Source of the DNA: Azospirillum tabaci
GTDB taxonomy: Bacteria; Pseudomonadota; Alphaproteobacteria; Azospirillales; Azospirillaceae
DNA: 48,603 nt
Assembly (NCBI RefSeq): GCF_014596085.1
Contig: NZ_JACCJY010000044.1
Span: 1 to 48,603 of the forward strand
Direction: 5' to 3'
Shown: positions 32,570 to 40,561 of the stretch, piece by piece
Numbering within the stretch: the first letter of the stretch is position 1
Layout of the letters: each line of letters starts with the position of its first letter
Position numbers and translations under genes: made by a program
The notes under the pieces: model-generated
Database searches by the model: none
What the model saw: the letters and a program-made list of their open reading frames with translations, nothing else
Told to the model about the DNA's origin: nothing

Positions 32570-33697
32570 ATGACATTGTTGGTGCGCTTACGAAAGCCGG
32601 TGCTGGCGGCGTTCTTCCTCTTGTCGTGGCTTCTGCCCGCCGCCGCGGTGCAGTCCCAGACCCAACCGGCCCCCGTCGAACTGCCCGTCGGCAGCTATGA
32701 CGCGCAGGGCACCGCCCTGTCGGCTCTGGTCTATGTGCCGGACAGCGTGCGGGGGCGCGGCAAGGCGCCGCTGCTGGTCCTGCTGCACGGCTGCGAGCAG
32801 GACGCCCGGACCTTCTTCGAGGATTCGGGCTGGAAGGACATGGCCGACGCCCATGGCTTCGTCGCCCTGCTGCCGGCGCAGAAGCACAACCTGTTCTCCA
32901 TGGTGGGGACGGGAGGCTTCGGGCGTTACGGCAACCCGCTCGGCTGCTTCAACTTCGCCGACCGGCTGAACAGCCCGCTGAAGGGCTTCGTGCCGAGCGA
33001 GGCGGCGGCCATCGCCTCGATGGTCGGCGCGGTCGTCTCCGGCAAGGGGCTGGGCGCCAACGGCCCGACGGTGGACGCGGAGCAGGTCTCCGTCACCGGC
33101 CTGTCGGCGGGGGCGGGCATGGCCGCGGTTCTGCTGGCCGACTATTCGCACCTCTTCGCGGGCGGGGCGCTCTTCGCGGGCGTGCCGGTGATGTGCGCGC
33201 AGAGCATGCAGTCGGCCGCGTCGCTCTGCGGCATCTCCGTGTCGCGCGGCTGCGCCGAGGTGAAGGCGCGCTCCGGCGGCTACGACAGCCGCGAATGGAC
33301 GAAGGCGATCCAGCGCGCCCAGCACCCCGTGGGGCGTCCGCGCGTGCTGATCGTCCAGGGGACGGCGGACTGCACCGTGGACCCGCAGAACGCCCTTTAC
33401 CTGACCAACCAGTGGACGGCCTTCCACGGCCTGAAGGCAAATTCCCCCGTGGTCATCGGGCAGGAGCCGTCCTGGCCGGAGCGCGCCGTGCGACAGGGTT
33501 ACGCCCCGGCGGGCGCCAACGCCCTGTGGGTGGAGACGGTGCTGCTGAAGGACGTCGGCCATGTCATGCCCATCGACACCCACAACCCGCAACGCCCCTG
33601 CGGGCGGGTGCGGGTGTCGGAGACGAAGACCTACATCGAGGATGTCGGCTTCTGCGGCGCGGCGCTGGCCGCCGGCTTCCTGCAACTGGAACAGTAA
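32570..33697 (+). CDS. Secreted esterase, PHB depolymerase / LpqC family
   Basis: This 375-residue alpha/beta hydrolase has a Sec signal peptide: MTLLVRLRKPV, a hydrophobic stretch to LLPAAA, and cleavage near residue 26. It has the oxyanion motif LLVLLHGCEQDA (HGC at 73-75) and the lipase box GLSAG with Ser179. The acid Asp is in GTADCTVDP and the catalytic His in VGHVMPID. Extracellular short-chain PHB depolymerases and feruloyl-esterase-like enzymes share this layout. No substrate-binding or linker domain is attached, so activity on polymer rather than oligomers is uncertain. The ATG at 32570 has GGAAGGAGAAGG upstream. The 234-bp divergent region before it includes an AT-rich TTTAAAATTT patch and a small palindrome, CATAC-GCAA-GTATG. 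Confidence 0.9.
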   Translation: MTLLVRLRKPVLAAFFLLSWLLPAAAVQSQTQPAPVELPVGSYDAQGTALSALVYVPDSVRGRGKAPLLVLLHGCEQDARTFFEDSGWKDMADAHGFVALLPAQKHNLFSMVGTGGFGRYGNPLGCFNFADRLNSPLKGFVPSEAAAIASMVGAVVSGKGLGANGPTVDAEQVSVTGLSAGAGMAAVLLADYSHLFAGGALFAGVPVMCAQSMQSAASLCGISVSRGCAEVKARSGGYDSREWTKAIQRAQHPVGRPRVLIVQGTADCTVDPQNALYLTNQWTAFHGLKANSPVVIGQEPSWPERAVRQGYAPAGANALWVETVLLKDVGHVMPIDTHNPQRPCGRVRVSETKTYIEDVGFCGAALAAGFLQLEQ

Positions 33698-33774
33698 CAC
33701 CCGCCGAAGGGGCGGAGGGCGGGTTCAGCGCTCACCAAAGTGGTGCGACAGCCCGCCGCACCTTCCGGAATGCC

Positions 33775-33806
33775 GTTTGCCAAACGATGCAGATTTGACG
33801 CAGATT
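33775..33806 (+). promoter_or_regulatory. Operator-like palindrome and phased direct repeat upstream of prpE
   Basis: An 11-bp palindrome GTTTG-C-CAAAC (33775-33785) is followed by two copies of GCAGATT (33789-33795 and 33800-33806) one helical turn apart. A TTGACG that could serve as a -35 box (33795-33800) overlaps them, but no good -10 is found at the right distance. The cluster lies about 75-105 bp before the prpE ATG. It may bind a propionate or short-chain acyl-CoA regulator, which is inference only. Confidence 0.4.
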
Positions 33807-33880
33807 GGGGCCGCCGCGTGAACGTTCATTGCGCGGCTGCGGAGAAACGCGAACCAAACAAAATATAAGGGACGCCCCCC

Positions 33881-35803
33881 ATGAGCCAAAGCTCGGCCGA
33901 TCGCTACAACCAGATCCACGCCCGCTCCCTGTCCGATCCCGACGGATTCTGGGGCGAGGCGGCGGAAGACATCACCTGGATCAAGCGCTGGGACAAGGTG
34001 CTGGACGACAGCAACGCGCCCTTCTACCGCTGGTTCACCGGCGGCGTCCTGAACACCTGCTACAACGCCGTCGACCGCCATGTGGAGGCCGGACGCGGCG
34101 CCCAGGCGGCGATCATCTACGACAGCCCGGTCACCAAGACCGTGCAGACCATCACCTACGCCGAACTCCAGGATCAGGTCGCCCGCTTCGCCGGCGCGTT
34201 GCGCGCCCAGGGCGTGGAGAAGGGCGACCGCGTCATCCTCTACATGCCGATGATCCCGCAGTCGCTGGTCGCCATGCTGGCCTGCGCGCGTCTCGGTGCG
34301 GTGCATTCGGTGGTGTTCGGCGGCTTCGCCCCGCACGAGCTGGCGACCCGCATCAACGACGCCAAGCCGAAGGCCATCGTCTCGGCCTCCTGCGGCATCG
34401 AGCCGAACCGCGTCGTCAAGTACAAGCCGATGCTCGACGCCGCCATCGAGCAGGCGGAGCACAAGCCGTCGAGCGTCATCGTCTTCCAGCGCCCGCAGGA
34501 GACCGCGACCCTGGTCGAGGGCCGCGACGTGGACTGGGCGGAGGCCGTCGCCAAGGCCGAGCCGGCGGAGTGCGTGCCGGTGGCCGCGACCGACCCGCTC
34601 TACATCCTCTACACCTCCGGCACCACGGGCCAGCCGAAGGGCGTCGTCCGCGACAACGGCGGCCACGCCGTGGCGCTGAAGTGGACGATGAAGAACATCT
34701 ACAACGTTGAGCCGGGCGAGGTGTATTGGGCGGCGTCGGACGTGGGCTGGGTGGTCGGCCACTCCTACATCGTCTACGGCCCGCTGCTGCACGGCTGCAC
34801 CACGGTGGTGTTCGAGGGCAAGCCGGTCGGCACGCCGGACGCCGGCACCTTCTGGCGGGTGATCGAGCAGCACAGGATCGGCACGCTGTTCACCGCCCCG
34901 ACCGCCTTCCGCGCCATCAAGCGCGAGGACCCCAACGCCGAACTGCTGAAGAAGTACGACCTGTCGCATTTCCGCGCCCTTTTCCTGGCCGGCGAGCGGT
35001 CGGACCCCGACACGCTGCATTGGGCCGAGGACAATCTGAACGTTCCGGTCATCGACCATTGGTGGCAGACCGAGACCGGCTGGGCGATCTCCGGCAACCC
35101 GCTGGGCGTGCAGCTCTTCCCGATCAAGTACGGCTCAGCCACCCGCCCGATGCCGGGCTGGGACGTGCAGATCCTGAACGCCGAGAACAAGGAGGTGCCG
35201 CGCGGCGACATCGGCGCCATCTGCGTGAAGCTGCCGCTGCCTCCGGGCACGCTGCCGACGCTGTGGAACGCCGACGACCGCTACAGGAAGTCGTACCTGT
35301 CCGACTATCCCGGCTACTACCAAACCGGTGACGCGGGCTTCATCGACGACGACGGCTACGTCTACATCATGGCCCGCACCGACGACATCATCAACGTCGC
35401 CGGCCACCGCCTGTCCACCGGCGGCATGGAAGAGGTTCTGGCCAGCCACAAGGACGTGGCGGAATGCGCGGTGATCGGCGTCGCCGACGACCTGAAGGGG
35501 CAGGTGCCGCTGGGCTTCCTCTGCCTGAAAGCCGGCGTGACCCGCCCGCACGAGGAGATCGTGAAGGAGGTGGTCCAGTTGGTGCGCGAGCAGATCGGCC
35601 CGGTTGCCGACTTCAAGCGCGCCGTGGTGGTGGAACGCCTGCCGAAGACCCGCTCCGGCAAGATCCTGCGCGGCACCATGCAGAAGATCGCCGACAACCA
35701 GGACTACAAGACCCCCGCAACCATCGACGATCCGGGCATCCTGCCGGAGATCGCCGAGGCGCTCCAGTCGCTGGGCTACGCCAAGGCGCATCAGCCCGGC
35801 TGA
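33881..35803 (+). CDS. prpE: Propionyl-CoA synthetase (PrpE-type acyl-CoA ligase)
   Basis: This 640-residue AMP-forming ligase is of the acetyl/propionyl-CoA synthetase branch. The opening SDPDGFWGEAAEDITWIKRW is followed by FYRWFTGGVLNTCYNAVDRH, the ATP loop YILYTSGTTGQPKGVVRDNG, DVGWVVGHSYIVYGPLL, and WWQTETGWAISGNP. A C-terminal acylatable lysine lies in TRSGKILRGTM. The GVVRDNGGHAVALKW stretch and overall length favour PrpE over Acs. It would make propionyl-CoA for the methylcitrate or methylmalonyl route. The ATG at 33881 has AAGGG upstream within an AT-rich leader. A strong intrinsic terminator follows, so it is monocistronic. Its catalytic lysine is a potential site of acetyl- or acyl-lysine control known for this family. 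Confidence 0.93.
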   Translation: MSQSSADRYNQIHARSLSDPDGFWGEAAEDITWIKRWDKVLDDSNAPFYRWFTGGVLNTCYNAVDRHVEAGRGAQAAIIYDSPVTKTVQTITYAELQDQVARFAGALRAQGVEKGDRVILYMPMIPQSLVAMLACARLGAVHSVVFGGFAPHELATRINDAKPKAIVSASCGIEPNRVVKYKPMLDAAIEQAEHKPSSVIVFQRPQETATLVEGRDVDWAEAVAKAEPAECVPVAATDPLYILYTSGTTGQPKGVVRDNGGHAVALKWTMKNIYNVEPGEVYWAASDVGWVVGHSYIVYGPLLHGCTTVVFEGKPVGTPDAGTFWRVIEQHRIGTLFTAPTAFRAIKREDPNAELLKKYDLSHFRALFLAGERSDPDTLHWAEDNLNVPVIDHWWQTETGWAISGNPLGVQLFPIKYGSATRPMPGWDVQILNAENKEVPRGDIGAICVKLPLPPGTLPTLWNADDRYRKSYLSDYPGYYQTGDAGFIDDDGYVYIMARTDDIINVAGHRLSTGGMEEVLASHKDVAECAVIGVADDLKGQVPLGFLCLKAGVTRPHEEIVKEVVQLVREQIGPVADFKRAVVVERLPKTRSGKILRGTMQKIADNQDYKTPATIDDPGILPEIAEALQSLGYAKAHQPG

Positions 35804-35836
35804 CCGCTTCCGCCGGCACAGGCGCCGCGTTCCAAG

Positions 35837-35876
35837 CCCCTTCCCCGGCACCATCCGGGGAAGGGGTTTCTTTTTC
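35837..35876 (+). terminator. Intrinsic terminator of prpE
   Basis: The 12-bp perfect stem CCCCTTCCCCGG (35837-35848) and CCGGGGAAGGGG (35855-35866) has a 6-nt loop and is followed by TTTCTTTTTC. It is 33 bp past the prpE stop. It also separates prpE from the convergent KfrA-like gene. Confidence 0.92.
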
Positions 35877-35878
35877 GG

Positions 35879-36175
35879 CTATGTCTTGTCCAGCGCGGTC
35901 AGGGAATCGTCCAACTCGTCCAGCCGGGCCTGTTCGGCCTCCAGTTCCGCGAGCGCGCGGCGGGCGTTGGCGATGTCGAGGTCGAGCTGGTCGCGCCGCC
36001 GCCGGATCAGCTCCTCCAGCGGGGTCAGCTCCGCCATGGCCAGCGCCTGGGCAATCGCCGCGTTGCTGCCGCCGCCCAGCGCCAGCCGCACCATGCGCGT
36101 GGTCGGCCGGATGCCCTGAGCCTCCAGGTGGCGGGCGGTGACCAGGATTTCGATGGTGTCGTGATGGCGTGCCAT
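35879..36175 (-). CDS. KfrA-like DNA-binding protein (short)
   Basis: This 98-residue protein has an N-terminal helix-turn-helix region, TARHLEAQGIRPTTRMVRLA then LGGGSNAAIAQAL. This is the KfrA_N motif (R-P-T-x-x-x-V-R-x-x-L-G-G-G-S) found in plasmid and chromosomal KfrA-type DNA-binding proteins. A short coiled coil follows (EELIRRRRDQLDLDIANARR, ALAELEAEQARLDELDD). It is much shorter than KfrA itself (about 300 residues), with the long coiled coil missing. The ATG at 36175 is supported by GGCGGAG upstream and the motif start. It is divergent from the rhodanese gene across a 270-bp region with a palindromic operator, so it is one candidate to bind there, but this is inference. Confidence 0.72.
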   Translation of the reverse strand: MARHHDTIEILVTARHLEAQGIRPTTRMVRLALGGGSNAAIAQALAMAELTPLEELIRRRRDQLDLDIANARRALAELEAEQARLDELDDSLTALDKT

Positions 36176-36319
36176 GGCTCCGCCCTTATGACGCAGTGCA
36201 GGCAATCTGCCAAGCCGCGCGCCGAAATCGTGGTTCATCCACACGCAGCCGCACGCAGCGGCGAATTGCCACAAACTTCTGCGGAAACACTCATTCCCGC
36301 TCCTGGGAACGAAGCGCTC

Positions 36320-36351
36320 TTGCGATAAATCTATTTTCATAGTAGATTTAT
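36320..36351 (+). promoter_or_regulatory. Promoter with a perfect 9-bp inverted repeat between -35 and -10, upstream of the rhodanese-YeeE genes
   Basis: TTGCGA (36320-36325) and TAGATT (36343-36348), 17 bp apart, form a plausible sigma-70 promoter. Arms ATAAATCTA (36325-36333) and TAGATTTAT (36343-36351) make a perfect inverted repeat with a 9-nt spacer covering the -35/-10 interval. The patch is very AT-rich (36320-36370) in otherwise GC-rich DNA. The layout is typical of repressor operators such as those of ArsR/BigR/SqrR-type sulfur regulators. The rest of the 36176-36445 intergenic region shows no gene. Confidence 0.65.
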
Positions 36352-36445
36352 ATACATAATAACACAAGGATTGCCGTTCAATCTGGGGCGCCAGTCTCTC
36401 GCTTCACCGATCCGCTTCCGCACCGCTGACGAACCAGGAGACACG

Positions 36446-37408
36446 ATGAACACGCCGCTGCCCTCCAAAATCCGCTTGGCCAAGCGCCATTTCGCCGCCG
36501 CCTTCGGCGTCCTGCTGGCGACGACGATTTCCGGATCCGCCCTGGCCGCCGCCCCAGAGGGGCCGCTGGTCACCACCGACTGGCTGGAAAAGAACCTCAA
36601 CGACCCGAAGGTGAAAATCATCGAGGTCAGCGTGAATCCCGGCGTCTATGAGCGCGGCCACATCCCCGGCAGCGTGAACTTCTCCTGGCACACCGACCTG
36701 AACAACACCGTCCGCCGTGACATCGTGGGCAAGGAGCAGTTCCAGGCCCTGCTGTCCAAGGCCGGGGTGGAGAAGGACAGCACGGTCGTCCTCTACGGCG
36801 ACACCAACAACTGGTTTGCCGCCTGGGGTGCCTGGGTGTTCGACATCTACGGCGTGGACAATGTGAAGCTGCTGGACGGCGGCCGCAAGAAGTGGGAGGC
36901 GGAGAACCGCGCCCTGTCCACCAAGCCGGCGGAAGTGAAACCCAGCAACTACGCCGTCTCCAAGGTCGACACCGGCCTGCGCGCCCGCCTGTCCGACGTG
37001 GTGGCGGTGGCCGACGGCAAGAGCGACGCCAAGCTGGTGGACATCCGTTCGCCCGACGAATACCAGGGCAAAGTCTTCGCCCCGCAGGGCATCCAGGAGC
37101 TGTCGATCCGCGCCGGCCATGTGCCGGGCGCGGTGAACGTCCCCTGGGGTAAAGCGGTGAACGAGGCCGACGGCACCTTCAAGCCGGTGGCGGAACTGAA
37201 GGCGCTCTACGCCTCCGTCGGCATCGACGGCTCGAAGCCGGTCATCACCTATTGCCGCATCGGCGAGCGGTCGAGCCACACCTGGTTCGCCCTGTCCAAG
37301 CTGCTGGGCTATCAGGTGAAGAACTACGACGGGTCCTGGACCGAATACGGCAACGCCGTCGGGGTCCCGGTGAACAACCCTGCCGGTACGGTCTGGGCGG
37401 CCAAGTGA
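36446..37408 (+). CDS. Exported tandem-domain rhodanese (thiosulfate sulfurtransferase)
   Basis: This 320-residue protein has a Sec signal peptide (a basic segment, then FAAAFGVLLATTISGSALAA, cleavage near residue 34) followed by two rhodanese domains. The N-terminal domain is inactive: at the active-site position it reads VVLYGDTNNW with no Cys. The C-terminal domain has the catalytic Cys270 in YCRIGERSSH, the CR-x-G-x-R loop of thiosulfate sulfurtransferases. It would move sulfane sulfur, e.g. from thiosulfate to cyanide or thiol acceptors, in the periplasm. The ATG at 36446 has CAGGAG five bases upstream. The YeeE/YedE transporter gene starts 10 bp downstream, so the two form an operon behind the palindromic promoter at 36320-36351. 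Confidence 0.92.
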   Translation: MNTPLPSKIRLAKRHFAAAFGVLLATTISGSALAAAPEGPLVTTDWLEKNLNDPKVKIIEVSVNPGVYERGHIPGSVNFSWHTDLNNTVRRDIVGKEQFQALLSKAGVEKDSTVVLYGDTNNWFAAWGAWVFDIYGVDNVKLLDGGRKKWEAENRALSTKPAEVKPSNYAVSKVDTGLRARLSDVVAVADGKSDAKLVDIRSPDEYQGKVFAPQGIQELSIRAGHVPGAVNVPWGKAVNEADGTFKPVAELKALYASVGIDGSKPVITYCRIGERSSHTWFALSKLLGYQVKNYDGSWTEYGNAVGVPVNNPAGTVWAAK

Positions 37409-37417
37409 CGGGGGGCC

Positions 37418-38719
37418 ATGGATGGATGGCCAACTGACGCCCGTCGCATGACGGCCCGGACCCGCAATGGGGAGCCCGCCTTGCGGGCTTCCCCGACGCC
37501 CCGCTCAGCCTCCGTCCCGGCATCCGGCGCCAAAGCGCTGGCCGGGCGGGTGCTGCTTCCCTTGCTCCTGACCGGCGCCGTCGTCGCTGCGGCCCAGTCG
37601 CTGGCCGCTCAGCCCGGCGGCGGTCCGTCGCTGGCCTTTGCGCTGACGCTCGGCGCGGTGTTCGGTGCGCTGCTGCAGCGGACGCGCTTCTGCTTCCTCT
37701 GCCACGCCCGCGACTTCATCGACCGCCGCGACCCGCGCGGCCTGCTGGCGATCCTGCTTGCCCTGGCGGTGGGAACGGTCGGCTATCACATCGTCTTCGG
37801 CGCCTGGGTGCCCAACCCGGTCGCCCCGCGCCTGCCGCCCGACGCCCACATCGGCCCGGTGAGCTGGGTGCTGGCGCTGGCCGGTCTGGCCTTCGGGCTG
37901 GGGATGGCGGTGTCGGGCTCCTGCATCAGCGCCCATCTCTACCGGCTGGGCGAGGGCTCGCCGGTCTCCCCCTTCGCCCTGGTCGGGGCGGCGGGCGGAT
38001 TCCTGCTCGGCTTCCTCACCTGGAACGACCTCTACCTGTCCACCATCATCACCGCCCCGGTGGTCTGGCTGCCCCATCATCTGGGCTATGGCGGGTCGCT
38101 GGCGGTGCAGCTTCTGGCGCTCGGCGGCCTTGCGGCTCTGCTCTGGCGCTTCCGCGCGGTCGCCGCTTCCGAAGCGCCGGCCCGCAAGCCACCGGACACC
38201 CTGACCGGCCTGCTGCGCTCCTGGTTCGACGGGCGTTGGCCCTACTGGATCGGCGGGCTGGGGGTCGGGTTGATCGGCTTTCTGGTGATCCTGCGGCTGA
38301 AGCCGCTGGGCGTCACCTCGGCCATCGGCAGCGCCGCCCGCCAGTTGGGCAGTGAGGTCGGGCTCGTTCCCCTGCGGCTGGAGGGGCTGGACGGCTTCGC
38401 CGGCTGCGCCACCGTTCCGGGCGACACATGGCTGACCCCGAACGGTCTTCTGGTCGCCGGTCTGGTCGTCGGGGGCTTCGCCGCCTCACTCGCCGCCGGC
38501 CAGTTCACCCCGCGCCGCCCGACGCTGAGCGACGCCGCGCGGGGCCTCGGCGGCGGGCTTCTGCTCGGTTGGGGCAGCATGACCGGGCTTGGCTGCACGG
38601 TCGGCACGCTGCTGTCCGGCACCATGGCCGGCGCCCTGTCAGGCTGGGTGTTCGGTCTGACCGTCCTGGCCGGCGTGTGGGCCGGTCTGACCCTGCCGCG
38701 GCGCTTTGCCCGGACTTGA
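37418..38719 (+). CDS. YeeE/YedE family sulfur-compound transporter
   Basis: This 433-residue membrane protein of the YeeE/YedE (TsuA-like, DUF395) family has about nine to ten TM segments and conserved cysteines that line the transport path in TsuA. They are seen in LQRTRFCFLCHARDFIDRRD, MAVSGSCISAHLYRLGEG and MTGLGCTVGTLLSGTMAGAL. Family members import thiosulfate or related sulfane-sulfur compounds through transient interaction with these cysteines. The start is ATG 37418 after a G-rich stretch; ATG 37448 would shorten an Arg/Ala-rich cytosolic N-terminus. It is 10 bp downstream of the exported rhodanese. The pair would take up sulfur and process it, probably under a sulfide/persulfide-type repressor. 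The sensor gene is not in the window. Confidence 0.9.
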   Translation: MDGWPTDARRMTARTRNGEPALRASPTPRSASVPASGAKALAGRVLLPLLLTGAVVAAAQSLAAQPGGGPSLAFALTLGAVFGALLQRTRFCFLCHARDFIDRRDPRGLLAILLALAVGTVGYHIVFGAWVPNPVAPRLPPDAHIGPVSWVLALAGLAFGLGMAVSGSCISAHLYRLGEGSPVSPFALVGAAGGFLLGFLTWNDLYLSTIITAPVVWLPHHLGYGGSLAVQLLALGGLAALLWRFRAVAASEAPARKPPDTLTGLLRSWFDGRWPYWIGGLGVGLIGFLVILRLKPLGVTSAIGSAARQLGSEVGLVPLRLEGLDGFAGCATVPGDTWLTPNGLLVAGLVVGGFAASLAAGQFTPRRPTLSDAARGLGGGLLLGWGSMTGLGCTVGTLLSGTMAGALSGWVFGLTVLAGVWAGLTLPRRFART

Positions 38720-38773
38720 CCGAACGCTCCGCCCCGATTTCGCCGAATTTTTGCTGCACGCGCATCAAAGTCT

Positions 38774-38799
38774 GGAATAAACGATAAGCGGGGGGCGTT
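38774..38799 (+). promoter_or_regulatory. ECF-type promoter candidate upstream of the sigma factor gene
   Basis: GGAAT (38774-38778) and CGTT (38796-38799) are separated by 17 bp. This closely resembles the GGAAC-N16/17-CGTT promoters used by ECF and EcfG sigma factors in alphaproteobacteria. It would give a leader of about 90 nt. Autoregulation, or control by the general stress response, is suggested. Confidence 0.55.
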
Positions 38800-38897
38800 C
38801 ATCCTGGCGTACCGGGTCCTGCAGGGGGCTCGGCCCTGGGAGGGCGCGCCACCCGTTCCTACCTGAAGGAGTGCCATGATCCGCCACCCGGCGGTCC

Positions 38898-39440
38898 GTG
38901 GAGCCTTCGAGGCAACAATCGGGTGCGCGGTTGAGCACGTTCGGGGTCGAGCTGGAAGTCCACATTGCGTCGTTGCGCCGCTACGCGCGCGCGTTGCTGC
39001 GCAACCGTTCGGATGCCGAGGATCTGGTGCAAGAGGCGTTGACGCGCGCGGTGGCGCGCGCCGACACCTTCAAGGCGGGGACGAATCTGCGGGCATGGCT
39101 TTTCACCATCCTGCACAACGTCCATGTCAATCAGGTCCGCTCCAAAGCGTCGCGGCCCGACGAGGTCGATGTGGACAGCGTCGAGTCGAAGCTGGTGACG
39201 CCGGCCCGGCAGGAAGAACGGGTGGAGTTGCGCGAGATGATGCGCGCGCTCGACGACCTGCCGGAGGAGCAGCGCAAGGTGCTGCTCCTCGTCGCGCTGG
39301 AGGGCCTGAAATACGAGGAGGTCGCCGAGACGCTCGGCGTTCCGATCGGGACCGTCATGTCGCGCCTCTCACGGGCGCGCGAGGCGGTCAGGGCGAAGCT
39401 GGCGAACGAGGGCTCGGTGGCCCTCAGGCGGGTGAAGTGA
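38898..39440 (+). CDS. ECF-type RNA polymerase sigma factor
   Basis: This sigma factor of about 180 residues has region 2 (LRRYARALLRNRSDAEDLVQ, then NLRAWLFTILHNVHVNQVRS) and region 4 (LDDLPEEQRKVLLLVALEGL, then YEEVAETLGVPIGTVMSRLS), with no region 3. The stop shares its last base with the ATG of a membrane anti-sigma factor (TGATG), the usual pair arrangement. The trigger is unknown. The start is unclear: GTG 38898 has no ribosome binding site, and TTG 38931 gives the family-like STFGVELEVHI opening. The only well-spaced AAGGAG-ATG nearby (38876) is in another frame. An ECF-like promoter lies at 38774-38799. Confidence 0.9.
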   Translation: MEPSRQQSGARLSTFGVELEVHIASLRRYARALLRNRSDAEDLVQEALTRAVARADTFKAGTNLRAWLFTILHNVHVNQVRSKASRPDEVDVDSVESKLVTPARQEERVELREMMRALDDLPEEQRKVLLLVALEGLKYEEVAETLGVPIGTVMSRLSRAREAVRAKLANEGSVALRRVK

Positions 39441-40387
39441 TGAACGCGCATTGCGTAACGGACGACGAACTGCATGCCTACGTGGATGGGCAACTGGCTC
39501 CGGAACGCCGGCTCTTCGTGGAGCGATGGCTGGCCGACGACCCCGATGCCGCCCGCCGGGCCGAGGATTACCGCGCCCAGGCCGCGCTGCTGCACGAACT
39601 CTTCGACCCCGTGCTGCGCGAGCCGGCCAGCGGCCCGGTCGAGGAGCTGACGGGCAAGCTGCGCGGGCGCATGCCCGGCAACGACAACGCCGCCCCCTGG
39701 CACGCCCGCTCCTGGGTGCGCATGGCCGCGGCGATCATGCTGATCGTCGGCGGTGCCGGCGGTGGCTGGCTGGGCCGCGGCGCTGTCGACCAGTCGCCGG
39801 TCGTCCAGCAGCGCCAGACGCTCCAGACCTTTGCGGAGGAGGCCACCCAGGCCCACCGCTTCTACACCTCCGACGAGCGTTTCCAGGTCGAACTTGGCGC
39901 CGACAACCAGGACGAGCTGAACAGCTGGCTGTCCAAGCGCGTCGGGCGCGACGTGTTCGGCCCGGACCTGGGCAAGGTCGGCCTGCGGCTGATCGGCGGG
40001 CGGTCGCTGCCCACCGAACTGGGGGCCGGCGCCCAGTACATGTACGTGAACGAGGCCAACAAGCGCGTCACCCTGTTCGTCGGCGCCCCGCGCTCCGGCA
40101 ACCAGGCGAAGTTCGGCTTCTCGCAGAACGGCGACGTGTCGACCATCTACTGGGTGGAAGGCCCGCTGGCCTACGCGCTGGCCGGGCGGATGTCCAAGGA
40201 GGACCTGCTGCGCGTCGCCGAGGCCGTCTACAACGACGTCAAGGCCGGCCCGCGCCGCCCCGAGCCGCAGCAGAACGAGAACCAGAACCAGCAGCCTCCG
40301 CAGGACCAGCAGCCCCAGCAACAGCAGGAGCAGCAGCCGGGCGGTGTCCAGCCGATCAGCGACACGCACAAGCCGAAAGACAGCTGA
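39440..40387 (+). CDS. Membrane-anchored anti-sigma factor
   Basis: This 315-residue protein has an N-terminal cytosolic anti-sigma domain (CVTDDELHAYVDGQLAPERR, then LFVERWLADDPDAARRAEDY). The motif is that of RsiW/FecR-like anti-sigma factors, here without a clear zinc-site HxxxCxxC. One TM helix (AAAIMLIVGGAGGGWLG) lies at about residue 97. A periplasmic domain of about 160 residues, rich in short beta-strands (RLIGGRSLPTELGAGAQYMY), follows. The C-terminus is a Gln/Pro/Asn-rich tail of about 40 residues encoded by CAG-type repeats. It should hold the partner sigma factor at the membrane and release it on an envelope signal. The ATG at 39440 overlaps the sigma stop by one base. Confidence 0.88.
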   Translation: MNAHCVTDDELHAYVDGQLAPERRLFVERWLADDPDAARRAEDYRAQAALLHELFDPVLREPASGPVEELTGKLRGRMPGNDNAAPWHARSWVRMAAAIMLIVGGAGGGWLGRGAVDQSPVVQQRQTLQTFAEEATQAHRFYTSDERFQVELGADNQDELNSWLSKRVGRDVFGPDLGKVGLRLIGGRSLPTELGAGAQYMYVNEANKRVTLFVGAPRSGNQAKFGFSQNGDVSTIYWVEGPLAYALAGRMSKEDLLRVAEAVYNDVKAGPRRPEPQQNENQNQQPPQDQQPQQQQEQQPGGVQPISDTHKPKDS

Positions 40388-40561
40388 GACGGGGAGAGTG
40401 CGTTTTGCGAGGGGCTCCCGCCGCCCCTCGCGCTCCCCTGCCACGGGGTGGCTGGACCTTCGAGCCATCGCGTCGGGATGGCCCGCCACTCTTGCTTTCC
40501 CGGTTTACTCCCACCCTACCGCCGCTCCACTCTATGCCGACGACGGCGTGGAACGTGGGGC

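Noticed and set aside
40261..40345. Q/P-rich repeat as a possible minisatellite outside genes
   Set aside because: It is in frame within the anti-sigma gene and encodes its C-terminal tail.
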